From Fennellomyces sp. T-0311 (lineage: Eukaryota; Mucoromycota; Mucoromycetes; Mucorales; Lichtheimiaceae), in contig JALLLT010000010.1 in assembly GCA_025266875.1 (NCBI GenBank), forward strand, positions 682,001-746,000: 64,000 nt of DNA, given 5' to 3'. The translations under genes were made by a program, and so were the position numbers. Shown here in pieces: positions 1 through 10,986 of this stretch; the first letter of the stretch is position 1; each line of letters opens with the position of its first letter. The notes under the pieces were generated by a model. The model ran no database searches. It was not told the DNA's origin and worked only from the letters and a program-made list of their open reading frames with translations.

Positions 1-348
1 TTGGTGTACCCCTTCAGATCAGACCTAATATAATGAACTGCGGCCAAAAGAACGCGCGGAAAGACTTCCGAGGAACAACTGCATTCTTCCCATGGACACA
101 GGCGAAGAATTTTTGAACTTTGAATTATTGTAGTAATAGTATAAGCAGAGACAGTGCATATGTATTCCAGACAATGCATACATGAGAAACAAAGTTAACA
201 CTCTATCAAACACGAAAGAGACATGAAAAAGCTACTAGTTATTTGTGTGCGTACATATATGTGTTATAACAATAGAAACGAATGACAAAGAGGTGGTATA
301 TGAGGTAACAAGCGAAAAAAAAAGAATCAAACAAAGAGAAGAAACACC
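1..348. other. 3' flank of zinc-finger gene, no gene seen
   Basis: AT-rich sequence downstream of the zinc-finger gene on the minus strand. Short open frames exist on both strands but none resembles a known protein or has convincing splice signals. It probably holds the 3' UTR and terminator of the neighbouring gene, but I see no definite poly(A) signal to place. Confidence 0.5.
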
Positions 349-756
349 CTAATGGATTGCTGGTGATTGCTGTTGGCACCAATCCTGATGATGTTGGTTT
401 TCTTGAAAGCGCATCAGCATTTGCTCAATGAATTGGTGTCGTACTTGTGCTGACAGCCTGTGTCGTGGTGATGGAGTGCTTGAATGCACTTTGGAATGAC
501 GCCGAAGGTTGCTCACTACTGCGAAACATTTGCCGCAACCAGGACTATCAAAAAAAAGTTAAGTAAAGCGCTTTTCCCATCATTCCTGAAACGCGTACCT
601 TGGGCATTGAAACGGTTTCTCACCAGTATGTGTATATGTGTGTGTTTGCAATGCGCTTGGCCGACTGAATAGCTTGTTACAAACATTGCACCTGTGTCTT
701 TTTTCATTATGACGGAGCTTTTTTGTTTGTTGTTGCACTTGTTGTTGTTGAGACAT
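349..756 (-). CDS. Small C2H2 zinc-finger protein (117 aa, 2 exons)
   Basis: Exons read on the minus strand are 756-599 and 544-349; the 54-nt intron (598-545) has GT and AG ends and joins inside the second finger. The protein carries two tandem C2H2 fingers: the first near residues 23-43 (CNVCNKLF), a TGEKPF linker, and the second near 51-73 with the [10 protein letters not shown] spacing. This pair, with the VSNLRRH helix, is typical of fungal DNA-binding regulators, so a nuclear transcription-factor role is inferred. A Gln-rich N-terminus (QQQQVQQQ) and a short Gln/His-rich tail flank the fingers. The ATG at 756 was chosen because a TATA box lies about 65 bp upstream; an in-frame ATG at 867 lies upstream of that TATA box and is unlikely to be used. 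No target gene can be inferred. Confidence 0.85.
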
Positions 757-820
757 ATTGCTAAAGAATATTATCGAAAGAGGTAAAGAAGAAGGCAAAA
801 TGACGCAAAATAAGCTGAGT

Positions 821-828
821 CTTTTATA
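821..828 (-). promoter_or_regulatory. TATA box of the zinc-finger gene
   Basis: TATAAAAG on the minus strand, 65-72 bp upstream of the ATG at 756. The spacing leaves room for a leader of roughly 35-40 nt and supports that start. A second gene in the window (the oxysterol-binding protein) has a TATAAA at nearly the same distance. Confidence 0.55.
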
Positions 829-867
829 TGCAATGGTGGCCCAAGTCAGGGAGCGAAGTTCCGACAT

Positions 868-3800
868 ACCGGTTCAGCACACACGCATGAGGGAATTCAA
901 GCAAGATAACAAACAATTATCATCTCCCTCTTTTTTTGCAACGTAATGAGCTCTTTGTATGGCGTGTTACCCTTGTGAAACATAGAAGAGAGCTTTATTC
1001 CGATAGGAAGCAGCTGTAAACAATTGCTCTATTATAAAAAAAAGAACGGTTCTGTAAAAATAAAAAACCGAGCTTGGGCGTCGGAGGATACTATTTTGGT
1101 ATAACCCCTTCTTTATTTGCTTCGGTTGAACTACCATATTCCGCCCTCCCCTTCTCCTCGCTTGATAATGTATATGATAAGCTATTAAAAAAAGGGTTGA
1201 CTTGCGACTGCCGTTTCTAGAGCCCTTGTTATTTTAATTATTTTCTGTTGTTTGTTGTGATGCAAGCTATCGTTGCCTATGCGAACAGACAGTTACAATT
1301 ATGCAGGCCTCCATGGGCGTCCATGCAGATGGTTACAATGTCCGCGATCATTCAGTTCTTGTCAGAATCCGTGATACTAAACTTAATATCAGCAAAAAAA
1401 AGACTTGGCGAAGGAAAAAAACTTATGTGTATATAATAAAAAAATAAGAATAGGGGCATGCATAGTGCTGGCGATAGATCTGGGTTCGCACGGGATCTGA
1501 TCTCTTCCTGTAAACGGACGGCCGATCGTCCGAAATGAATTATGATACGTCTATGGAGAAAAAAAAAGACAAAGCGCTTTGTTTTTTTACCCTTATCTCA
1601 GGTTTTCCACGGTCAAATTATTTATGCATACTATTGTATAAGTTTATCATTACCTTGTCACTTGAAAATGTCTCTGTCATCCATCAAGAACAGCCGATAA
1701 TATCGACACAGTGTCCCCCCAAAAAAGAAAAGCTTCAACATGTTTCTCTAATACTCCGTCTTATTTTCTTGTCAAGGTCTGCCAGATAAGAAGCTCTTGT
1801 AAACACATACTTTATTGATCGACCAACAAACAATGTGGCTCTCTTTTTCGGATTGACAGCTCGGACAAGTTCTCAAAGACGCTTATAGAAAGGTGCATTT
1901 GTCCTACAAATATGATCGTGTTGTCCCCCGAAACTTATTCGCCCGGATATTTGAAAACTTCCATTCATATATTGAAATCAAGGGGAGCCCTGCGCATATC
2001 AGATAAGCCGAAAAAAAATTTCACAGCAGAAAGGCGGATACATAGTTTATGCGTGTGTTAGTTATAATATCTTATTTTTCCTTTGCACATATATGAAAGT
2101 AATAAGAAGCTTATTTCTGGAACCAGTAACGTATCCCCTGTAGTAAAAAACGGTAGATAGATCGGAAGAAATCGTTTTGGGTTTGGTCAAAATTGCGCCA
2201 CATGGAAGTCCATATGTGGTCTCCTTGATTTTTTCCACGTTTGTGTATAGGGAGGTTGCGGACAGACATTTTTATTCGCACTAACGCCCGTTCCCCCAAA
2301 TCTTTGCTTTGATGGTCATATACTAACATACCTACGCTCTAACATTTCATACATACGTCTTTTTTACGTTACTAAGATTGAATAGTTTCTATTTAAAGAC
2401 TTTCTTGATTTGATAATAAAGCCTTGCATCAATTATGTAGGATGCGTCTATAATAAAATTTTATTGTATTTATTTACATATGAGATCTGCACGAAGCTTA
2501 TCGTGATAATTATCTGGCTGATAGCAGCAACAACAAATAACATGAACTATTCCAGATGAGGTACCGCGAGAAAAAGGGTAATGTTGACCAATAATCTTAG
2601 CACGCCGTACCCACTTTTGTGAACAAAAAATAACAAAGATAAGTAAATGATAACTTCCAAAAGCAATGGCTTTAGCTGAAGTGCTTATCGTTTGAGCGTT
2701 TCCTCATATCATCGACATCGCTAGTATAGTTATTTTTTTATCAAGTGACGAATTGAAAAGGTCTTAAACATGTCAAAATGTCCATCTCTTTTTTTTTATT
2801 GTGGGCGCAACAACGATCATGTTACTCGATCTAGCTTTTTTACTATAATATTTTTTATATAGTTCCTTAACTTTATTGTTACGAGGCATGCTCCTGAGGG
2901 AATAGAGAAGCATAGGAGGGTCCAGCGATAGGCGAATCGACTTTCGTGCATCTATCATCTCTCCTCGTTGAACCTCCTGACAAAACCTCGGAAAACATTT
3001 AGTGTAACAACGCAAACCTTGCACAGACTCATCGTTAGGTTTACCCAGAAATTGCTCGGGAGTGTCCCGTTCCGTTCGGACTGTACAGTAAACAAGAAAA
3101 ACAGCACGCAACAATCTGTCAAAGAGCTAAATCAGCACTCTGAATACTAATTTTAGTGCATGAGTACATTACTGTCAACACATATCTAAAACTGGGCTAC
3201 CTGGTATCAAGATTGCAAGATGCAATAATGTTTCTTTGTTAAAATACTTTAAATATGTATTCTAGAAAAAGCACCTCCCTTCTAGGGGTACATTACACAA
3301 TCCTACCTTTAAATTATTCTACTTTGTCAGGACTACTAATAATATACCTGCTTTATCGCCTTCATGAAAGGTCTTATCGTACTTTTAACGTTAATACCTA
3401 TCCACTTGAATATAATGAAGTTTTCAGTCATACATGTGCTTTCGTTTTCTTTGTTCATGGGTTCAGTACCGGCAATAGTAACCCCGTATCTGATAGTACT
3501 TCAAATGGTGGTGCTATCAAAATAAACGTCATACATAATGTTTCTGACTTGCGCGCGAAACGCCCTGTACAACCAGATTTCTAATGCGTAATGTAAAGAT
3601 AATACTCAGTTCATACGACATAATATGCATATGAATCATGCTTAGCCAACAAGCTAACCTGCCAATTCATTACCTAATCTTATGTCGATTCCAAAAAGAA
3701 ATTACGTAGGTGGATAAGGTAATTAGACTTTTTTACTGATCAAATGCCTGCATCCCTATTCCTTCCGCAAACAGATACGAGAAATAAAAACCGATTTATA

Positions 3801-6370
3801 AAACTTTATTACGTACTTTGCTTTATCCAAAAGGCAAAAGGCCGCTCATTATCGCATCGATTGTGATACATCTATTGGCTCCTTTTGCCTCGATATCTTT
3901 AGAACTCACGTGTCCTTCCAGTGATGCACTGTATCACCACTCTTGTACGCTCCACCTAAAATTCGAGGATACTATATCTACCTCATTCATCATTCGTCAT
4001 CAAAATTTTCTACAGAAAGTCATCAAAGTATGATAGCCGGAAGGTGCCAAGAGATTAGTCACCTTCGGTAAAAAGTTAGCGTTTTTGGAACCCAGAATGA
4101 TGAGTTGGGATAAAAATGATGATCCAACTGAACTTTATTTGGTGAAGCATGATGTGAAGGATACGTACAGGACCCGAATTGACAAAGCAGCAGGAAAATA
4201 CAATCGCTCATCGTCAGGAAGTATTTAAACTTTATGTCAGTGGTATGTCAATTGATTAAGTCGCAAACATACATTTTCTTCGGATATATTCGCCAAACCG
4301 AGTATCATATACACTATTACATCCTTCACACTACCTGATAATTAAGAGAGGTTTTATGTCATGCAACAGATGATGATGCAGTACGCATGGGCATAGAGCA
4401 TGTTATCGTAATCAAAACTTTAGAAGAATGCTAAGATTGCCACATATAAAGATAGGCAAATACTAAGAGAATGATTTCCTTTCGAGGCATTAGTTTAGAC
4501 GAAAGGTATTATCCACATATATAATGACATGCTATTGCCAGAAAATTAGACAAATGTAACGCCTTTTCCTTCGCTTTTTATCTGGCTGTACGAAGTCGTA
4601 TCTGCCATTTCTGTTCTCCTATTCCATTTGATTTTCAAAAGACGGGCAGCGATAAGAAAGGAAATGACAAGCATAAACTGTTTCCGCAAAAGAAAGTAAT
4701 ATGCTGATCGTATTACTTTGGATGATTACGTATTTGGAAACGATCTTTCCGATAATCGATAGCTGAATCCTTTAATTCCTGCTGAAACAGTGCGAGGCCG
4801 ATCATTTTAATTATTAAGCTACGTACTTCCTTTGTATTTAGCAACGTTTACTGCTTCTTCAGCGTCAAAACTAATTGAAGCCTCTGATGTATGCTTATTA
4901 CTGGTTCAGAATGGTTAAAAAGCCAGTTCGACGGACTTATTATGTACGTAGCCTATGAAATATCAAATGGAAGCAGGAAGTAGTGCTCTTACTCATGATT
5001 CGTTTGAAGGTCGAATGAAGTTAAAAGTGCACATAATTTTGGTTTCTTAATACTGTATGAAATGCCAATCTGAATTTAAAAAACCATTCGGTATGCATAC
5101 AATGTACACGCGGTGCTTGTAGTGATACGTTTCCAAAGTTCCTTTTTGTGTTTTAATTGCAGCTTTGAAATTATACTTTTCACTTTGCTTATTGTAACAC
5201 ATTACTACGCTCATACTGCAGGATAGTTGGAGTTGGTGTAACATGTCGTAGGCGTTTTCTGCTGCAAGTACCCCTGTACATATAGAAAATAAGCATTACC
5301 TTCCCCTGTGGCTCCATGTATAACTTGAATAGCCGAGCCATTTCAGTTTCCAATCAATCATTCGACGATACACGCTATCTGAAAGCGAAATAAAGAGCAT
5401 AAATACTGTGTATTATAACTTGAGCGAGAAGAAAGGGTGGAAGTTGGAACATGGTAGTACTACACGGCCAAAGTCGGACTGGATAGTGCATATCAGAATG
5501 ACTACTGAGGCTATTTCATCAGTAACGCTACAGGTTGTTAGCAAGTGTGCACTTCGATAAGTGATTCGATACTACGTAATCGCAGTGACGCATAAAAAAA
5601 CTACTTACCATGCCACGTATACCAATTTGCCTACTGATAATTCCTGTACCAGCACTTTTACTTAGAGTAATGGCTTTGCTATATATAGATATAACTTTTG
5701 ATACAATCATACGAGATTTAAAGGTAGTACGATGGCGTTTGGTGAACTAGTGATATTATCAGTGAAAGTCGAACGCAATCCAGCGTCCACTTGGACACCA
5801 CTCTTGTCAACCTGTTGCCCAGCTCACGAAGCGTATATCGGCGGTGTGACCTCGGGTAGGGGAATTAAGTAACAAATATTGAATTGACAGCCAGTACGAG
5901 CCGAAGATATAGTAAATGTATCTACATACTGTAAACCACATCTAAATTTATTACCGGCAGTTACATCAATAAACACGTATGGTAATCTTATTCTGCAAGA
6001 CTGACATCACGGAAGAACCGGGTACAATATTCCTAATAAGTAAAATTTGTGTCAAGGTATCGGGTACTGATGCGTCAATGAACGAAGTCATTGGATTTTG
6101 CCAATCGCTGTTTGCTACATTCCCTCGAACTTTACAACCTTTGTAAAAATGACAATACTTGGGGTATCCCTATAGGCTTATGATGTCCGGGTATACTATA
6201 TAGGCTCACAAACGCTTAATTCGGGTAAAGGAGAGCCGGGGACGGTAAAATGGTAGAAGCGGGGAATTGCGAAAACGGGATTATCCAATCCTGTGACTAC
6301 CGGCATTTTTGGTTCGGGTTCAAGCAACAGGGCCATCAATTAACTTTTCTATTTTATCCAGAAACAAAAA
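868..6370. other. 5.5-kb intergenic region without a supportable gene
   Basis: AT-rich DNA with many homopolymer runs and stops in all frames. The longest frames (for example 3255-3584 +, 2773-3114 -) have no recognisable motif and no coherent intron structure. A short coding-like stretch near 4,085-4,230 (+, containing DPTELYLVKHDVKDTYRTR) may be a decayed gene or transposon fragment, but it has no start and is surrounded by stops. I see no tRNA, no inverted-repeat element and no tandem array. Confidence 0.5.
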
Positions 6371-7032
6371 ATGGGATCCGAAGCGCAGTCTGACAACGTT
6401 ACTAGCTTCACAGAACATATTCAGCATGGTGATGTAGATACCATTGATACCAAGGCCCGTTACCTTGCCTACGGTGCCCGGATCCGAACTGCCCTCGTTG
6501 CATCTTCCCGTTACCTCGCATATACCTCGGACGTTGGTGAGGCTTTTCGGCCTATTTTGAGCCCATTGCTTGTCAAGGCTGCGTATGGTGTTAGTTGGGC
6601 TTACTTGGCACTGGACGTATCCTACGAGGGTTATAAGGCTGTTAAGGCTGGCAAGGTACAAAAACTTGTAAAGGGCGGTGATTCCATTCACTGATCACAA
6701 TGATGTAGGACAATGCTGTTGTCAGCACAATGGTCGTTAAGCGTGGTATTTTCCAATCGCTCGCATCAATGGCTTTCCCGATGATCACTATTCATTCGAT
6801 TGTAAAGTACAGTGCCAAATCGGTGTTTGCCAATGTCAAGAACGCCAAGGTCAAGATGTGGGGTCCCTCTGCCTTGGGTTTGAGTATTGTGCCTTTCCTC
6901 CCCTATTTGTTTGATCACCCAGTTGAAACGATGGTGGATCGAGTGTTCGAGCCGGTTGAAAAATACGTTTTAGACAAAAGAGTGCCTCACGTTGCACATC
7001 AAACCGTAGACGAGGAAAAGAAAACTCAATAA
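6371..7032 (+). CDS. Mitochondrial fission process protein 1-like (MTFP1/MTP18 family, 202 aa)
   Basis: Two exons, 6371-6655 and 6709-7032, separated by a 53-nt phase-0 intron; a second GT at 6668 would also keep frame and would add four residues. The protein matches the MTFP1 (MTP18) family: the stretch ARYLAYTSDVGEAFRP followed by PLLVKAAYGVSWAYLALDV corresponds to the conserved first half, and FQSLASMAFPMITIHSIV plus ALGLSIVPFLPYLFDHPVE to the conserved second half. MTFP1 proteins sit in the inner mitochondrial membrane and influence fission and coupling; the same location is inferred here. Three or four hydrophobic segments are visible. Length is close to the usual 160-200 aa. The gene is tandem with the glycosyltransferase gene about 950 bp downstream. 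Confidence 0.85.
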
Positions 7033-7984
7033 ATAGATTATACTGCTCGTTGGTGTCAACTTGGCTGGATCGGGGTTTGCGCGATTGCCTTATATCGCAC
7101 AGATACCGAATCTGCACTCACCCTTCCTGCCTTTCCTTCCGTCGGTAGCACTTCTCACTCGACATTTCATATTTGGTTGCTACCCGTCTGTCATGTGCAT
7201 TCTCTTACATGCTGCGTGTGCGACAACCTTGTACCCACGTCCATTAGAGCGAATACGGGAACTGCTACAGCGGCACGGTTACCATAGCACCGGATACCCT
7301 TTAAGGATCTACGTTAGCGTTGATATGTATTGCGATAACTGTCAAGAATGGATAGCTGCTTACTCGGTGGTTCCCACGGGATACATTACGTAACATTGAT
7401 CAAAAGAGCTATGTTCAATGGGGGCGCAACAATGACACCCTCTTTGATGGTATCAGGCAGTGCTCCGTTTGATCTTGTGACACTGGTGGCAGTCCGTTCA
7501 TGCTATTAATAGTTGACAAAGGCCTTTAACAAGGGTAATAGTCTAGCGTTGATTAGAGCAAAGGTACACTAAAAAAACTCGTATAACCGCGTAATATACC
7601 TGGAGCTGCTGGAGTATCGGGGAATATCTGTTTTTGTTAAGGTGCCAAAACTTTTTCTATTAGTGGTGTGGATGCTTTTTTTAGACTTTGCCCTATTCTC
7701 GCCAGGCAGAAGAAGTTATTTTGCAGAAAAGTGTGGTGGCCCCTGCCAATAAATCATCAGTACCAAATTACCAGGGACTAGCGCTAAGGGTGAAAGGGAG
7801 AGAGCTTCAGTCTGTTGCTGGATAACGATCGACGCAGGAAAAAAAAGTCAGTCGACAAGTCCGATTCGCTTCTGCATTCGTCCCAACTATCGAACACTCG
7901 ATCCTCCCTTTTTCTTCTTTTCTTCTTTTTCTCTCTTTTTACAACAGCAAAGCTGCATACCAATCGGCCCGCTGTGATTGCTCA
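7033..7984. other. Intergenic region between MTFP1-like and GT49 genes
   Basis: About 950 bp. An open frame at 7061-7393 (+) has no recognisable domain and begins in what should be the 3' UTR of the MTFP1-like gene, so it is not called. The last 80 bp hold a long pyrimidine-rich tract. Confidence 0.45.
7903..7940 (+). promoter_or_regulatory. Pyrimidine-rich leader tract upstream of GT49 gene
   Basis: An almost pure C/T run ending about 45 bp before the ATG at 7985. CT-rich tracts just upstream of start codons are common at fungal transcription start regions. The run ends in TACAACAG, so it could also be the 3' end of a leader intron. Confidence 0.4.
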
Positions 7985-9565
7985 ATGAGACTCGAAGTTT
8001 CGCCATCATGCTCGAGGGGCGTTAAATATTTACTCGTATTGTATACAGTGGTATCGCTGGTACTCACGGCCAACCACTTTTATTCCTCACACGATTCCGA
8101 TCGCTCAGTCCTTACCGACGGTTCAGCTCCAATCTTTCCCCGAGGCGATGAAGATGAGTTCGTCATTCCAAAGATTGATCCACTTGATGATTTCGATTTA
8201 CAATCTCCACCTCGGTCCGCACCTCCACCACCGCTGCCTCCTGCGACAGACCGCAAAGGTCATAGCGTTGTTTGGACATATGACGAAGGTAGGCAAAACA
8301 GATCGCTGTTTTCACAGGTTGATGTAACCCGATATGCGTCCAGGTGCTACAACCCAACAAATGCCGTCCGACTATGTATTCTCGAAAATCTTTTCCGACT
8401 CTATGGGTCCAGTGAACCTGAAGCCTTTCTATCGCCGGGCCGCTGAGCCGGTGGATAGCAACGATATCACCATGGCAACGCTGGTGACTAGAAACCGGTT
8501 CAAAGTTCTGAGCCGACTGGCCAGTCATTATCAAGGTGAGCCTTTTAGATGCTATTCCACAAAGGGGAACTTTCATTCACAAATTTATTAGGTCCAATTT
8601 CAGCCGCCATTCACGTTAACGACGATGAAACAAAGGAGGAAGTGCTGGCAGAGCTCCAGTCAGTGTACGACAGTAATCCAGACATGCAAAAGTACGTTGA
8701 TATCCATATGGTGCTGGATAATTTTGATCGCCAGTTCAACCTGTGGCGTAACGTTGCAAAGTTCTTTTCGCGCACCGATTACATCATGATGTTGGACGTC
8801 GACTTTCATTTATGCACCAATTTCCGTGACGCCATCCGCAACGACCCCAAGATAATGCAGATGCTCGCTTCGGGCACAGCGGCGCTAGTGGTACCTGCAT
8901 TTGAATATGTTGACGGCGACGACGGCCTAGACTGGCACAAGTTTCCGACATCCAAGTCCGCAATGCTTGAGGAAGTGAACGCAGGCAAGCTGGATATGTT
9001 TCACAGAAACTGGCTCAAGGGACATGGATCTACAAATTACACAAAGTGGTACGAGAGTTCCGAAGTGTACAAGGTCATTGATTACAATTTTTCGTATGAG
9101 CCCTACATCATCTACAAGAAAGAAGGGTCTCCATGGTGCGACGAACGATTTATTGGCTATGGAGCAAACAAAGCGGCATGTCTGTATGAGATTTTCCTGT
9201 CTGGCATCGATTACTGGGTCCTTCCGAATGATTTTCTCATCCATCAAACGCATGAATATCCCGAGGCAACGCGCCGAAAAGAGGTAAGGAGCGTGTCTAC
9301 TGCTATGAAGCAGCGGTAACTCATAAAGAACGGATAGCGCCAATATAATCGGAAGCTGTACAGTAATTTCAGAGAGGAATTGTGCCTACGCTACGCACGC
9401 GTGTTTGTGGCAACGGGCGAGTGGGATTCTCCAAAGGCCGATAATTTGAGGGAAGAGTGCCAGAAGATACGCGGGTTCCGGTCGGCAATGAACTTACCAG
9501 CAGTGGAGCCAGTAGCCGACCAGGCAGTGGAGCCCCCAGTGGAGCCACCGACGGATGCGCAGTGA
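7985..9565 (+). CDS. GT49 (LARGE-type) glycosyltransferase, type II membrane protein (471 aa)
   Basis: Four exons: 7985-8288, 8344-8535, 8592-9283 and 9338-9565, with 54-56 nt introns and phases 1, 1 and 0 that join without loss of frame. A single hydrophobic segment near residues 13-31 follows a basic N-terminus, giving the type II signal-anchor layout of Golgi glycosyltransferases. A Pro-rich stem follows. The catalytic domain includes SDYVFSKIFSDSM, the donor/metal-binding DVD triad in IMMLDVDFH near residue 234, FIGYGANKAACLYEI and a C-terminal NRKLYSNFREELCLRY block. These are hallmarks of family GT49 (LARGE/B3GNT-like, Glyco_transf_49). In animals LARGE extends matriglycan; the fungal acceptor is not known, so a Golgi role in wall or protein glycans is inference. 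The C-terminus is a low-complexity Pro/Glu/Val tail. Confidence 0.88.
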
Positions 9566-9777
9566 TCATTTTCATGTCTTTTTCATTTCCAAACTAATTC
9601 TTCAAGTTCGTGTATACATACCTTTTTCCTATCTTCACTACCATATACTCGATAATAGAACGATCTGCATTTTGTTTATAAAGAACGAAAGTTATTTGTT
9701 GCTCAATTGTATCATCAAACAAACATATGCAGGTCATAAGGTAAACAAATGCAAAAATGAGAGTGGCCTAAGTATTA

Positions 9778-10986
9778 TCAGTAACGGCACGTGTGACCGT
9801 ACAGCTTTTCGTACTGGAGCGGCGGTAAGGCCGTTGATGACGAGCTAGATGACTCGGCGGTTTGATGGCGTAATCCCATAGGTGGTGCGTGCGGTGATGG
9901 CGGAGGATGCAAATGAGGGGCGTGTAAAATACGATGGCTCTGATAGGTGGTGAAGGGCATAGTCGCTGAAGGGGTAAGAGGTGGAAGCGTCATACTGGGC
10001 ACAGGCCCGGCCATTGGCGAGTTGGGTAGTGACATGGATTGATGAAGATGTGGGCTGATATGCATGGATTGAACCGGTGAACTGGGAGCCGAGGGCGGGG
10101 CGTGACTGGGGAACGGGCTGCGCGCGCATCTGTTACTTGGCAACTCAGAATGACTCAATGGCGCACTTTCTGTTCCACAGCCTCTGCTCTGCTGAATTGA
10201 AGCGCCGTGGTTGGCAAATCCATCCGAAAGTGTCAGGTCGCCGGCAGCTCGGTCCACATCTGGTTGGTCGCGCCGCTGCCTGAGTAACTGATTTTCCCGT
10301 TGCAATTCCTTTCCAAAAACATGGTTGGCTGTTTGCCCGGTCACGTTGAAACACACAATATCCCACTTACGAGGATGTGGTCCAATGCCATCTTTAGCAC
10401 CTTGCCCTTATTGAGCTTCTGCCCTTGCTGTACTGCATTGGGCACTATTCGAGAGAGTTCGAGTATCGTGTTGTTAATATTATCGCGCCGGCGTCGTTCT
10501 ACGTGGTTGTGGTTCTCGCGCCGTCGTTGAATTCGTTCAATTGCTGTTTTGCTGTCCACGTTTTTGCTAAAAATAATGAAACGTGAGCACTTGCACCCGA
10601 AAGAATAGCTAACATTACCGGTTAAGCAGGTTCACGCCGTTTACTTTGAAAGCAGGCGTCTTCTTTGGCTTGTTAGCCGTTTTGATATTCACGTGCGGCT
10701 CCAAGTCCGAAGTGAAATTCAAGAATAACGCTTGAGGTACTTGCTGTGTTGGCCCTTGCCGTCCATTATCGCCTGTGATGGGTTGCTCGTCCCAGCTGGT
10801 GTCCTCTTCGTCTATTTCGTCGTCGTAGTCTTCGTCGTCGTCTAGCATGTCTTTGGCAGTGCCATTGCATTCCTCCATTATGTCGCTCGGTTGGCTGACC
10901 AGCGAGGACGGCGGCACAGGCGAAACAGTTGCAAGCGGATACACAGTTGTGGTGTGCTGAAGACCGTCTTGAAATTCCTGCCTCAT
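9778..10986 (-). CDS. bHLH-leucine zipper transcription factor, USF/CBF1-like (364 aa)
   Basis: Minus-strand exons 10986-10619, 10566-10371 and 10308-9778; introns of 52 and 62 nt. The N-terminal third has an acidic stretch (DDDEDYDDEIDEED) that could serve in activation. The basic helix-loop-helix lies near residues 141-190: HNHVERRRRDNINNTILEL carries the H-E-R signature for CANNTG E-box recognition, and a second helix KVLKMALDHIL runs directly into ELQRENQLLRQRR as a short zipper. The second intron was placed at GGAAAG/GAA because that joins helix 2 and the zipper without a gap. The C-terminal half is Pro/Ser/His-rich and probably disordered. Closest known style is USF/CBF1 factors; target genes are unknown. 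The start at 10986 is the first in-frame ATG of this exon, but an upstream exon cannot be ruled out. Confidence 0.85.

Noticed and set aside
757..867. Extension of the zinc-finger protein to an upstream ATG at 867
   Set aside because: A TATA box lies between that ATG and the one at 756, so the longer start would be upstream of the transcript.
7061..7393. 110-codon open frame after the MTFP1-like gene
   Set aside because: No recognisable motif, no splice structure, and it overlaps the expected 3' UTR.
8163..8576. Long minus-strand frame opposite the GT49 gene
   Set aside because: It is antisense to well-supported GT49 exons and has no domain.
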